Shown: piece after piece, positions 12,136 through 20,018 of the stretch
Layout of the letters: each line of letters starts with the position of its first letter
Position numbering within the stretch: position 1 is the stretch's first letter
Notes under the pieces: generated by a model
What the model saw: the letters and a program-made list of their open reading frames with translations, nothing else
What the model was told of the DNA's origin: nothing
Databases searched by the model: none
Position numbers and translations under genes: made by a program
Origin: RBG-16-66-20 sp039931635
GTDB taxonomy: Bacteria > Pseudomonadota > Gammaproteobacteria > Burkholderiales > SG8-39
NCBI GenBank assembly: GCA_039931635.1
Contig: JBDTRO010000252.1
Location: 1-36,824, forward strand
Length of the DNA: 36,824 nt
Direction: 5' to 3'

Positions 12136-12323
12136 TCGCATCGCCCTGCGTCAAGGTTTGCGTGCTGGATGCCGAGCGGCGCTACTGCACGGGCTGCCTG
12201 CGCACGCTCGACGAAATTGCGCACTGGGGCGAGATGAGCGACGCAGAACGCGGCACGGTCATGGCGCAGCTGCCCGCGAGACGGTCAGATATCGTTGAAG
12301 TTCCCGCCGCGCCCCTTGCCTGA
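12132..12323 (+). CDS. DUF1289 small cysteine protein
   Basis: A 63-residue protein with the DUF1289 pattern SPCVKVCVLDAERRYCTGCLRT (quoted as SPCVKVC and YCTGCLRT), giving cysteines at 6, 10, 19 and 22, followed by EIAHWGEMSDAER. The four Cys may bind a metal or iron-sulfur centre; the function of the family is unknown. The likely start is TTG at 12132, overlapping the liuE stop (TTGA). No better ATG or GTG precedes the conserved SPC in this frame outside liuE. The 3' end overlaps the convergent crotonase gene by 39 bp. Confidence 0.8.
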   Translation: MIASPCVKVCVLDAERRYCTGCLRTLDEIAHWGEMSDAERGTVMAQLPARRSDIVEVPAAPLA

Positions 12324-13076
12324 GGCAAAGCGCGCGGCTCCAGCCCTGCCCTCGGCTGCAAGCGCGGGCACGCCGTTCTCCCACTCGTAGCGCATCGCGT
12401 CGCGCAGGCCGAGTCCTTCCTGTGCGTAGACCGATCGCCGGTCCGCGCGCATGCAGGCTTGCGGGAAACGCGCGATCTCGTGCGCGAGCGCCTCGGCGCG
12501 TTGGCGCGACTGGCCGTCAGGAACAACCTGCTCGCAGAGGTTGATGCGCAGCGCTTCTTCCGCATCGACCTTTCTTCCGGTCAAGACGAGATCCAGCGCG
12601 CGCCCTCGCCCGACGATGCGCGGCAGGCGCACTGTGCCGCCGTCGATCAGAGGTACGCCCCAGCGGCGGCAGTAGACGCCAAAGTAGGCCGATTGCTCCA
12701 TCACGCGCAGGTCGCACCAGAGGGCGATCTCGAAGCCGCCCGCGACCGCAGGGCCGGCGACGGCGGCGATCACTGGCTTGTCGAGGACCAGGCGGGTCGG
12801 ACCCATCGGTGCCCGCGGCAGCGGCGTATGCGCGTCGGCCGGGAAGGTCTGCGCGCCGATTCCACTGCCTTTGGCGGCGTGTTTCAGGTCGAAGCCGGCA
12901 CAGAAGGCGCCGCCTTCGCCCCAGAGCACCGCCACTGCAGCTTCCGGATCGGCGTCGAAGGAGAGGAACGCCTTCTCCAGGGACTCCGCGCTCGCCGGGT
13001 CCATGGCATTCTTTGCTTCCGGGCGGGAATGGATCACCGTCCAGACCTTGCCCAGCTTCTCGATGCGCACGGTCAT
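12285..13076 (-). CDS. Crotonase/enoyl-CoA hydratase family protein
   Basis: Crotonase-fold protein of 263 residues, likely acting on an acyl-CoA. The CoA/oxyanion-hole strands are GGAFCAGFDLKHA (around residue 55) and GPAVAGGFEIALWCDLRV (around 108). In the usual catalytic stretch it reads YCRRWGVPLIDGGTVRLPRIVG, quoted in parts: the region normally holding the second Glu has Val-Pro-Leu-Ile-Asp, so classical hydratase activity is uncertain. Its start overlaps the stop of the upstream crotonase by 4 bp (13073-13076), making a two-gene operon. The 3' end runs 39 bp into the convergent DUF1289 gene. Confidence 0.87.
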   Translation of the reverse strand: MTVRIEKLGKVWTVIHSRPEAKNAMDPASAESLEKAFLSFDADPEAAVAVLWGEGGAFCAGFDLKHAAKGSGIGAQTFPADAHTPLPRAPMGPTRLVLDKPVIAAVAGPAVAGGFEIALWCDLRVMEQSAYFGVYCRRWGVPLIDGGTVRLPRIVGRGRALDLVLTGRKVDAEEALRINLCEQVVPDGQSRQRAEALAHEIARFPQACMRADRRSVYAQEGLGLRDAMRYEWENGVPALAAEGRAGAARFASGKGRGGNFNDI

Positions 13077-13924
13077 TTACGTTCCTTGCCGGAAGGAATC
13101 GGCTTGCCGCTGTCGCGCCATTTCACGGCCGCATGGAAGCCGTGCTTCTCGGCGTAGTTCTTGAACCAGACGCCCTCGGGCGAGTGCCGCGTGATGCCGT
13201 CGAACAAGGTCGCCATCATCTGGGTGCTCGAAAGGCCCATGTTTTCGTAGGCCTGGTTGATCATCAGCTTCTGCATCATCAGCTGGTTCTTCGGTACCCC
13301 GGCCATGCGCTTGGCGAGCGCGTCCACCGTCTTGTCTAGGTCCTTCAGCGGCACGGCCTGGTAGACCAGGCCCATTTTCTCGGCAGTCGTTCCATCCACC
13401 GTGTCGCCGGTCAGCAGCATGCGCTTCGCCTTCTCCGCGCCCAGCCGATAGACCCACATCGCCGTCGTCGGACAACCCCAGACGCGCGCCGGCATGTAGC
13501 CGATCTTCGCCTTGTCTTCCATAATCACGATGTCGGCGCACAGCGCGATGTCACTGCCGCCCGCGACCGCGTAGCCGTGCACCTTGCAGATCACCGGCTT
13601 GTAGCTGCGCCAGATGGCGAGGAAGTCGTCGGTGTTGGCCTTCATGCCGCGGTAGTCGCGCATCGGATCCCAGGGCATGGACTGGTTCCAGCGGTTCTTC
13701 GAATCGCCTTCGGCGAATTTCTTCAGGTCGTAGCCGGCGCAGAATGCCTTGCCCGCACCCGCCAGCACGATGACGTGCACGCGCTCGTCGTCGTTGGCGG
13801 CCTCCACGGCACGGCGGATCTCGCGCGGCATCTTGTCGTCAATGGCGTTCAGGCGCGCCGGGCGGTTGAGCGTGATGCGGGCGATGCGTCCAGTGACGGC
13901 GAACTTCAGTGTTGTGTAGGCCAT
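13073..13924 (-). CDS. Enoyl-CoA hydratase/isomerase family protein
   Basis: Crotonase-fold protein of 283 residues. The oxyanion-hole segments KAFCAGYDLKKFAEG (around residue 60) and GYAVAGGSDIALCADIVIM (around 118) are intact. The following IGYMPARVWGCPTTAMWVYRLG (quoted in part) replaces the common LGLxPGxGGT stretch, so it belongs to a crotonase subgroup of unassigned substrate. The C-terminal third is longer than in LiuC and rich in Met, Gln and Lys (KNQLMMQKLMINQAYENMG). A ribosome site GGGAGGA lies 6 bp before the ATG. It diverges from the isomerase at 13956 across only 31 bp, so the two promoters must overlap. Which pathway it serves is not visible. Confidence 0.88.
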   Translation of the reverse strand: MAYTTLKFAVTGRIARITLNRPARLNAIDDKMPREIRRAVEAANDDERVHVIVLAGAGKAFCAGYDLKKFAEGDSKNRWNQSMPWDPMRDYRGMKANTDDFLAIWRSYKPVICKVHGYAVAGGSDIALCADIVIMEDKAKIGYMPARVWGCPTTAMWVYRLGAEKAKRMLLTGDTVDGTTAEKMGLVYQAVPLKDLDKTVDALAKRMAGVPKNQLMMQKLMINQAYENMGLSSTQMMATLFDGITRHSPEGVWFKNYAEKHGFHAAVKWRDSGKPIPSGKERK

Positions 13925-13955
13925 GGAAATCCTCCCTGCATTAGGATATCAATTC

Positions 13956-14582
13956 ATGAGAAACGCGATCTGGTATTTCGATTTCATTTCACCCTTCGCC
14001 TACATCGGCCTGCACCGGCTGAAGGAACTGCCTGCCGACCTCTCGATCGAACTCCGCCCGGTGCTGTTCGCGGCAATGCTGAATCATTGGGGCCAGAAGG
14101 GGCCGGCCGAGCTGCCGACCAAGCGCCGCTATACCTACCGCTGGAGCCAATGGTGGGCGGGCAGTCTGGGCATTCCTCTGCGCTATCCCGCCGCACACCC
14201 GTTCAATCCGCTGCACCACCTGCGTCTCGCCATCGCCTGCGGATCGAAGCCTGATGCCGTGCGAAAAATTTTCGATTCGATCTGGACCACCGGCGAGGAC
14301 GCCTCTGATCAACGGAGATTTGCGAACTTGTGTGGCGAACTGCATATAGCAGCGGACGCGCTCGCCGCACCCGAGGTCAAGGAAACCCTGAAGAAAAACA
14401 CTGACGACGCGATCCAAACGGGCGTGTTCGGCGTGCCGACGCTGGAGATCGGTGGGGAACTCTTCTGGGGCGCGGACGCGATGGAGTTCCTGAACGCATT
14501 CCTCGCCGATCCGGCTGCAGTGCACAATCCGGAGATGCGCCGCCTCGACGCGCTACCGGTAAGCGCGGCGCGTAAAACATGA
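13956..14582 (+). CDS. 2-Hydroxychromene-2-carboxylate isomerase-like DsbA-family protein
   Basis: Kappa-class GST/DsbA-like thioredoxin-fold protein of 208 residues. Known members isomerise 2-hydroxychromene-2-carboxylate in naphthalene degradation with glutathione. The N-terminal WYFDFISPFAYIGLHRL (residues 5-21) has Ser in the position of the glutathione-activating residue and no CxxC, so it is not a disulfide oxidase. The C-terminal TGVFGVPTLEIGGELFWGADAMEFL (quoted in part) carries the cis-proline loop GVPT. The ATG at 13956 is preferred; the ATG at 13923 lies inside the start region of the divergent crotonase and adds residues before the conserved strand. The aromatic substrate is unproven. 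Confidence 0.87.
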   Translation: MRNAIWYFDFISPFAYIGLHRLKELPADLSIELRPVLFAAMLNHWGQKGPAELPTKRRYTYRWSQWWAGSLGIPLRYPAAHPFNPLHHLRLAIACGSKPDAVRKIFDSIWTTGEDASDQRRFANLCGELHIAADALAAPEVKETLKKNTDDAIQTGVFGVPTLEIGGELFWGADAMEFLNAFLADPAAVHNPEMRRLDALPVSAARKT

Positions 14583-14722
14583 ACATGCGCGGTTTTATTC
14601 CATCGCTTGCCGCCCGCCGCGAACCAGTGCGAAGGCTCCAAGATATCAGGCGCGTTCGACCGTCTTTTGCTTTAGATTAGGCGTCGAAGTTCAAAAATCC
14701 GATTCTCGAAAGGAATTTCATA

Positions 14723-15403
14723 ATGCGCAATGCGATGCGATACACAGCAATGGCGGCAGCATTGGCAGTCTTCGGCGGCTGCGCGACCGGACCGATGGGC
14801 GGGGCGGAAAACATGACGTTCTTCGTCACCAGCATCAATCCCGGCAAGGGTGGCGACCTGGGCGGAATCGAAGGCGCGGATCGCCACTGTCAGGCGCTTG
14901 CCGGTGCGGCGGGCGCCGGCGGGCGGACCTGGCGCGCCTACCTGAGCACGCAAGGATCAGCGCTGAACGATCCGAAGGTCGTGCATGCCCGCGACCGGAT
15001 CGGCGCCGGGCCCTGGCATAACGTCAAGGGCGCGCTCATCGCACGCAGTGTCGAGGATCTCCATTCGGCGGGCAACAACATCACGAAGGAGACCGCGCTG
15101 AACGAAAAGGGCGGAATCGTCAACAGCCGCGCCGAAAAACCGAACATGCACGACATCCTGACCGGCTCACGGCCCGATGGAACGGCCTTTGCCGGGGCGC
15201 CTTTCTCCGACATGACCTGCGGCAACTGGACCAAGAGCGGTGCCGAAGGCTCCGCCATGACGGGTCACCACGATCGCGCCGGACCGATCGATCACCCGTG
15301 GGCAACGTCATGGAATTCCTCTCACCCGACGCGAGGCTGCACGACGAAGAGCATCGAGAGCACCGGCGGCGACGGCCGCTTCTACTGCTTTGCGGTGAAA
15401 TAG
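14723..15403 (+). CDS. Secreted lipoprotein-like protein with Cys-rich, possibly lectin-like domain
   Basis: A 226-residue exported protein. The signal segment MRNAMRYTAMAAALAVFGGC ends in a lipobox-like FGGC, with Cys20 as candidate lipidation site. The mature part starts FFVTSINPGKGGDLGGIEGADRHCQALA and continues with TWRAYLSTQGSALNDPK (quoted in parts). It also holds DILTGSRPDGTAF, TCGNWTKSGAEGSAMTGHHD and a terminal GGDGRFYCFAVK. Such proteins resemble bacterial homologues of the endostatin/C-type-lectin-like fold; this is a recollection of motif order, not an alignment. It starts after AAAGGAA. The 140 bp before it (14583-14722) contain no gene and no convincing promoter. Function unknown. 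Confidence 0.75.
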   Translation: MRNAMRYTAMAAALAVFGGCATGPMGGAENMTFFVTSINPGKGGDLGGIEGADRHCQALAGAAGAGGRTWRAYLSTQGSALNDPKVVHARDRIGAGPWHNVKGALIARSVEDLHSAGNNITKETALNEKGGIVNSRAEKPNMHDILTGSRPDGTAFAGAPFSDMTCGNWTKSGAEGSAMTGHHDRAGPIDHPWATSWNSSHPTRGCTTKSIESTGGDGRFYCFAVK

Positions 15404-15448
15404 TCGTTCTGCACGTCGTGCCCGCAGGCGGGAAGTCCGTCCGCGGGT

Positions 15449-16711
15449 TCATCCGTACTTGCGCAGGTCCTCGATCACCTTGCCGTCGTTGGGCAGGGAA
15501 CCCGGCGCGACGAGCTCGACGTCGCCGCGCAGCTTGGTGACATCACGGATCGAGGCCACCAGCGCCTCGGCCAATCCTTGCGGGCGCTGCTTCACCTCGC
15601 AGCGCAGCGTCATGCGGTCGCTGCCGGTTTCGCCCTCGACCACCAGGCGGGCCTTCAGGACCTCCGCATGCCTGCGCACGATCTCGCTCACCTGCCTGGG
15701 CGTCACGAACATCGCGCGCACCTTGGTGCTCTGGTCGGCGCGTCCCAGCCAGCCGCGGATCCGGGTATTGGTTCGCCCGCAGGGGCTAATGCCCGGCAGC
15801 ACCGCCGACAGGTCGCCGGTGCCGAACCGGACCAGCGGGTAATCGCGGTTGAAGGTAGTGATCACGACTTCGCCTACCTCGCCCGCCGGCACCGTATCGC
15901 CGGTGCCCGGCCGCACAATCTCCAGCAGCAATCCTTCGTCCAGGATCATGCCTTCGGTCACCGACTCGTCCGGCGCCAGGGATTCATAGGCGATCGAACC
16001 CAGGTCGGCCGAGCCATAGCTCTGCGTCACCCGGATACCGCGCGCGGCCATCGCCTGACGCAGCGCGGGCGGCAAATATTCGGCGCCGACATGCGCCTTT
16101 TTCAGGGACGAAATATCGACGCCCGTCTCGCCCGCTTTCTCGACGATCAGCTTCAGGAACGACGGTGTGCCGATGTAGCCGTTGATCCCGAGATCGCGTA
16201 TCGCCGCGATCTGCAGCTCGGTCTGCCCGACGCCGGCCGGCACCACGGTACAGCCGATCGCCAGCGCGCCCGACTCGAGCATCGAGCCCGCCGGCGTGAA
16301 GTGGTAGGCAAAGGTATTCGCGACCAGGTCGCCGGCGCGAAAGCCTCCGGCATACAGCGCCCGCGCCGTGCGCCACCAGTTCCTGCCGCGTCCCTCGGGT
16401 TCGTAGATCGGGCCGGGGGACATGAATACCTTTGCGAGCTTCGCCAACGGCGTCGCATTCAGGCCGCCGAGCGGGCGCTTGTTCGCCTGCAGCTCCGCAA
16501 GGTCGGACTTGCGGGTGACGGGCAGCGCAGCGAGCGCCGCGCGGCTTCTGATTTTTTCAGGCTTTATATTTTCAAGAATTCTGGCAAACCCGGGAGCACG
16601 CCGCCTGGCATGCGCGATCAGCTTCGGCAGCGCCGCCATGAGCGCCGCCTCGCGCTGCTTCGGCGCGCGAGTTTCCAGCTGGTCGAAGAACTGGGCGGGC
16701 AGTTTCTTCAA
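15449..16711 (-). CDS. Phenylacetate-CoA ligase-like AMP-forming enzyme
   Basis: Adenylate-forming enzyme of 420 residues related to PaaK. It would activate an organic acid to its CoA thioester via an acyl-AMP. Seen: VTQSYGSADLGSIAYES near residue 227 (acyl-AMP loop), YPLVRFGTGDLSAVLPG near 300 with the ribose-binding Asp, and IRGWLGRADQSTKVRAMFVTP near 323, leading to the small C-terminal domain. The usual Ser/Thr/Gly P-loop is replaced by MSPGPIYEP (97-105), a variant I associate with one PaaK-like subgroup. The first 4 bp overlap the stop of livF, so it is the last gene of the ABC transporter operon. The substrate is probably the compound imported by that transporter (inference). Confidence 0.86.
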   Translation of the reverse strand: MKKLPAQFFDQLETRAPKQREAALMAALPKLIAHARRRAPGFARILENIKPEKIRSRAALAALPVTRKSDLAELQANKRPLGGLNATPLAKLAKVFMSPGPIYEPEGRGRNWWRTARALYAGGFRAGDLVANTFAYHFTPAGSMLESGALAIGCTVVPAGVGQTELQIAAIRDLGINGYIGTPSFLKLIVEKAGETGVDISSLKKAHVGAEYLPPALRQAMAARGIRVTQSYGSADLGSIAYESLAPDESVTEGMILDEGLLLEIVRPGTGDTVPAGEVGEVVITTFNRDYPLVRFGTGDLSAVLPGISPCGRTNTRIRGWLGRADQSTKVRAMFVTPRQVSEIVRRHAEVLKARLVVEGETGSDRMTLRCEVKQRPQGLAEALVASIRDVTKLRGDVELVAPGSLPNDGKVIEDLRKYG

Positions 16712-17511
16712 AGCCAGCGCTTGCGGCGGCGGTAGGACTTGACGTCGCGGAAGCTCTTGCGGCCGCCGGAGGAAAAGCCGAGGTAGAACTCTTTCACGTC
16801 CTCGTTCTGCGCCAGCGAAGAACCTTCGCCATCCATCACCACGCGGCCATTCTCGAGGATATAGCCGTAGTCGGCGTAACGCAGCGCCATGCTGGTATTC
16901 TGCTCGGCAAGCAGGAAGCTGACCTTTTCCCTCGCGTTCAGCCCCTTCACGATCTCGAAGATTTCTTCCACCAGCTGGGGCGCGAGCCCCATCGAAGGTT
17001 CATCGAGCAGGATCATCTTCGGGCGCGCCATCAACGCGCGGCCAATCGCGGTCATCTGCTGCTCGCCGCCCGAGGTGTAGCCCGAGAGCGAGCTGCGCCG
17101 CTGCTTGAGGCGCGGGAAGTATTCGTAGACTCTTTCCAGTCCGGCGCTCATCTCGGCGCCGCTGCGGGTGTAAGCCCCGGTCAGCAGGTTATCCTCTACC
17201 GACAGGTGAGCGAAGCAGCGCCTTCCCTCCATCACCTGCACCACGCCGCGCTTTACCAGGTCCGACGGGGTCAGCCTCTCGATGCGCTCCCCCATGTATT
17301 CGATATAGCCCTTGGTTACCTCGCCGCGCTCGCCCTTGAGCAGGTTCGATATCGCGCGCAGCGTCGTTGTCTTGCCGGCGCCGTTCGCACCGAGCAGGGC
17401 GACGATGCCGCCTTCGCGCACCGTGAGCGAAACGCCCTTCAACACGAGGATGACGTGGTTGTATATCACCTCGATGCCGTTCACGCTGAGCATCGCCGGG
17501 GCACTGGACAT
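16708..17511 (-). CDS. livF: Branched-chain/organic acid ABC transporter ATP-binding protein (LivF type)
   Basis: ATPase subunit of 267 residues. Walker A is GANGAGKTT, the signature region is SGGEQQMTAIGRALM (quoted in part) and Walker B is MILLDEPSMGLAP; the H-loop region follows in FLLAEQNTSMALRYADYGYILENG. The C-terminus has an unusual tail (LGFSSGGRKSFRDVKSYRRRKRWL, quoted in part) that is Arg/Lys rich. GAGGAG lies just before the ATG and immediately after the T tract of a strong terminator (17523-17552). Expression from the upstream liv promoter therefore depends on read-through, or a promoter is hidden in the terminator region. Confidence 0.92.
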   Translation of the reverse strand: MSSAPAMLSVNGIEVIYNHVILVLKGVSLTVREGGIVALLGANGAGKTTTLRAISNLLKGERGEVTKGYIEYMGERIERLTPSDLVKRGVVQVMEGRRCFAHLSVEDNLLTGAYTRSGAEMSAGLERVYEYFPRLKQRRSSLSGYTSGGEQQMTAIGRALMARPKMILLDEPSMGLAPQLVEEIFEIVKGLNAREKVSFLLAEQNTSMALRYADYGYILENGRVVMDGEGSSLAQNEDVKEFYLGFSSGGRKSFRDVKSYRRRKRWL

Positions 17512-17522
17512 GCGAACTCCTC

Positions 17523-17552
17523 AAAAAAACGGCGCCGGGTCCGCCCGGCGCC
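17523..17552 (-). terminator. Intrinsic terminator between the binding-protein gene and livF
   Basis: On the minus strand GGCGCCGGG, loop CGGA, CCCGGCGCC forms a perfect 9-bp GC stem, followed by one G and seven Ts (17529-17523). It lies 30 bp past the stop of the binding-protein gene and ends 11 bp before the livF ATG. This is a canonical rho-independent terminator placed inside the operon, so it probably sets a high ratio of binding protein to the downstream ATPase and ligase. Confidence 0.88.
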
Positions 17553-17581
17553 GCTTTACCCTGCCTTTTACCCTTCGAAGA

Positions 17582-18907
17582 TCAGCCAGCTTCCTTGGCG
17601 CAGTCGCGCCGGGTGACCTTCTTCTCAGTGGCGTACTTCTCCGCCGAGGCACGGATCATCGGCTTGATGATCTGCTGGTCCGCTTCATAGTGGTCCTTGC
17701 TCACGACCCACTTCTTGCCGTCCCAGGTATGGATGCCGCCGGTGGCTTCGCCCGAGTGATTGACGCAGGTGGTGCTCACCGGCGTCATGAAACCCTCGAA
17801 GCCCAGCCTCTTGATCGCGGCTTTGTCGATCGCCAGGTTTTCCAGGCCCCAGCGCACTTCCTCACCCTTGAGCGGCTTCTTGCCGTACTTGATCTGCGCG
17901 CGCTTCACCGCCTCGACCGTCATCAGGGCCGCGGTCATTCCGCGGTTGTAGAGCACCTCGCCAATCTCTTCCTTCTTGCCCGTGCCCTGGCCCTTGTCGT
18001 AGACGTACTTGATCATGTCCTTGTGGACCTGGCCGCGGCCCGCGGGCGCCTGGAACACCAGCGAACTGTAGCCCTTCGCCGATTCACCGACCGGCGAGAC
18101 ATCCGGCTCGGCACCCGACCACCACACGCCGTACATCTTCTCGCGCGGATACCCGGTGGCCACGGCCTCCTTGAGCGCCGTCGAATTCATCACGCCCCAG
18201 CCCCACAGGAACACGTAGTCCGGACGCTGCTGGCGGATCTGCAGCCAGGTCGCCTTCTGCTCCACGCCCGGATGGGTGACCGGCAACAGGAGCAGTTCAT
18301 AGCCGTGCATCTTCGCGCGCAGTTCCAGCAGAGCGATCGGCTCCTTGCCGTACGGCGAGTCGTGATACACGAGCGCGATCTTCTTGCCTTTCAGGTTGGC
18401 GAGGCCGCCTTCCTTCTTGCCGATGTGCTGGATCAGCATGTCGGCGGCGTCCCAGTACGTTCCGCCCAGCGGGAAATTCCAGCCGAACACCGTGCCATCG
18501 ACCGAATCCGCGCGCCCATAGCCGCCGGTGATGATCGGAATGTGGTCGTTGAACGACTTGTCCGTCACCGCGAAAGTGATGCCGGTGGAAAGCGGATGGA
18601 ACGCGGTGGCGCCGGTCGGGCCCTTGCCCTTCAGACGTTCATAGCATTCGACACCCTTGTCCGTGGCGTAACCGGTTTCACACTCTTCGAACGTGATCTT
18701 GACGCCGTTGATGCCGCCGTCACGCGCGTTGACCAGTTTCAGATAATCGACATAGCCGTTGGCGAATGGAATGCCGTTTGGCGCATACGCGCCGGTGCGA
18801 TAGGAAAGGACCGGGAAGAACTGCTCCTTGGCCTGCGCCAGCGCCGAAGCACTGACAATGGTAGCAACCGCGGCCGAAACCGCCAGCAATGCAAATTTAG
18901 CTTTCAT
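17582..18907 (-). CDS. HAAT-family ABC transporter substrate-binding protein
   Basis: Periplasmic binding protein of 441 residues from the branched-chain amino acid/amide (HAAT) group. The signal peptide runs to about residue 25 (ASALAQA). The mature region begins KEQFFPVLSYRTGAYAPNG and contains ITFEECETGYATDKGVECYERLK and GKKIALVYHDSPYGKEP (quoted in parts). It is longer than classical LivJ/K (about 370) and matches the variant found beside acyl-CoA ligases. The frame stays open far upstream into livM, but the ATG at 18907 is the real start because of the signal peptide and an excellent GGAGGAGGG ribosome site. The ligand is probably an aromatic or aliphatic acid (inference). Confidence 0.92.
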   Translation of the reverse strand: MKAKFALLAVSAAVATIVSASALAQAKEQFFPVLSYRTGAYAPNGIPFANGYVDYLKLVNARDGGINGVKITFEECETGYATDKGVECYERLKGKGPTGATAFHPLSTGITFAVTDKSFNDHIPIITGGYGRADSVDGTVFGWNFPLGGTYWDAADMLIQHIGKKEGGLANLKGKKIALVYHDSPYGKEPIALLELRAKMHGYELLLLPVTHPGVEQKATWLQIRQQRPDYVFLWGWGVMNSTALKEAVATGYPREKMYGVWWSGAEPDVSPVGESAKGYSSLVFQAPAGRGQVHKDMIKYVYDKGQGTGKKEEIGEVLYNRGMTAALMTVEAVKRAQIKYGKKPLKGEEVRWGLENLAIDKAAIKRLGFEGFMTPVSTTCVNHSGEATGGIHTWDGKKWVVSKDHYEADQQIIKPMIRASAEKYATEKKVTRRDCAKEAG

Positions 18908-18951
18908 TTCAAACCCTCCTCCAGTGGACTCCCGACAAGATGATAACCCGG

Positions 18952-20016
18952 TCAATGCGGAAAAGGCCATAACCGGAGCTTTTCCTTGCCCACGGCCCAC
19001 AGCCGGGCCAGCCCATGGGGCTCGACAATCAGGAAAAACACGATCAGCCCGCCGAAAATCATCGAGGCGAGATGCGAGGCAGTAGCTGTCGACATGGATA
19101 CGCCGAGCAAGTTCGGGACCTGGTCCAGCAGGATCGGCAGGGCGACGATGAAAGCCGCTCCGAAGTAGCTGCCGAGCAGCGACCCCATGCCGCCGATGAT
19201 GATCATGAACAGCAGGTTGAGCGACAGGGTCAGGTTGAAGGCGAGAGGCTCCCAGGCACCCAGATAGATGAATCCCCACAGCGCTCCGGCAACTCCGACA
19301 TAGAACGAACTGACAGCGAAGGCAGTGAGCTTGGCGTACACCGGCCGGATACCGATCACCTCGGCTGCGACATCCATGTCGCGCATCGCCATCCAGGCCC
19401 GCCCGATATGGCTGCGCACCAGGTTTCTTGCCACCAGCGTGAGTCCCACCAGCACGCCGAGCACGAAGAGATATTTCTCGGCCGGCGTGTCGATCTTCCA
19501 GCCAAACATTTCGATCGGCGCCGTGGACACCGAACCGGAAGACGAATAGTTGGTGAACCACTTCACGCGCGCGAACAGCCAGTCCGTGAAGAACTGCGCG
19601 GCCAGCGTCGCCACCGCGAGGTACAGACCCTTGATGCGCAGGCTTGGAATGCCGAACAGGATGCCGACGGCAGCGGCGATCAGACCGGCGAGCACCAGCA
19701 CCACGAGAAAATTCAGCTGCGGCACGCGCAGCGCCAGGTTGTAGGCGGCATAGGCGCCAACCGACATGAACGCGGCGTGGCCGATGGAAATCTGGCCGCA
19801 GTAGCCGACCAGCAGGTTCAGGCCGATGGCCGCGAGCGCGAGGATCAGGAACGGGATCAGGAGCGACAGGAACAGGTAATCGCTGGCCAGCATCGGCACC
19901 GCGACGAACGCAAAAAGCAGCAGGCCCGCCATGAAAATTCGGTCCTGCAGGATCGGCAGCATCTGCTGATCCGAGGCATAAGTCGATTTGAACTGGCCGT
20001 TTTCGCGGTAGAGCAT
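18952..20016 (-). CDS. livM: Branched-chain/organic acid ABC transporter permease (LivM type)
   Basis: Permease of 354 residues with about nine to ten hydrophobic segments. The LivM signature ALAAIGLNLLVGYCGQISIGHAAFMSVGAYAAY (quoted in parts; ISIGHAAFMSVGAY near residue 96) is present, and GAWEPLAFNLTLSLNLLFMIIIGGMGSLLGSYFGAAF near 260 holds the EAA-like loop for contact with the ATPases. The N-terminal 25 residues (QFKSTYASDQQMLPILQDR) are an extra soluble stretch. It starts 2 bp after the livH stop and is followed 44 bp later by the binding-protein gene. Confidence 0.92.
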   Translation of the reverse strand: MLYRENGQFKSTYASDQQMLPILQDRIFMAGLLLFAFVAVPMLASDYLFLSLLIPFLILALAAIGLNLLVGYCGQISIGHAAFMSVGAYAAYNLALRVPQLNFLVVLVLAGLIAAAVGILFGIPSLRIKGLYLAVATLAAQFFTDWLFARVKWFTNYSSSGSVSTAPIEMFGWKIDTPAEKYLFVLGVLVGLTLVARNLVRSHIGRAWMAMRDMDVAAEVIGIRPVYAKLTAFAVSSFYVGVAGALWGFIYLGAWEPLAFNLTLSLNLLFMIIIGGMGSLLGSYFGAAFIVALPILLDQVPNLLGVSMSTATASHLASMIFGGLIVFFLIVEPHGLARLWAVGKEKLRLWPFPH

Positions 20017-20018
20017 GA

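Noticed and set aside
15404..15448. Possible terminator between the lipoprotein-like gene and the PaaK-like gene
   Set aside because: CCCGC-AGG-GCGGG-like pairing is short and lacks a T tract.
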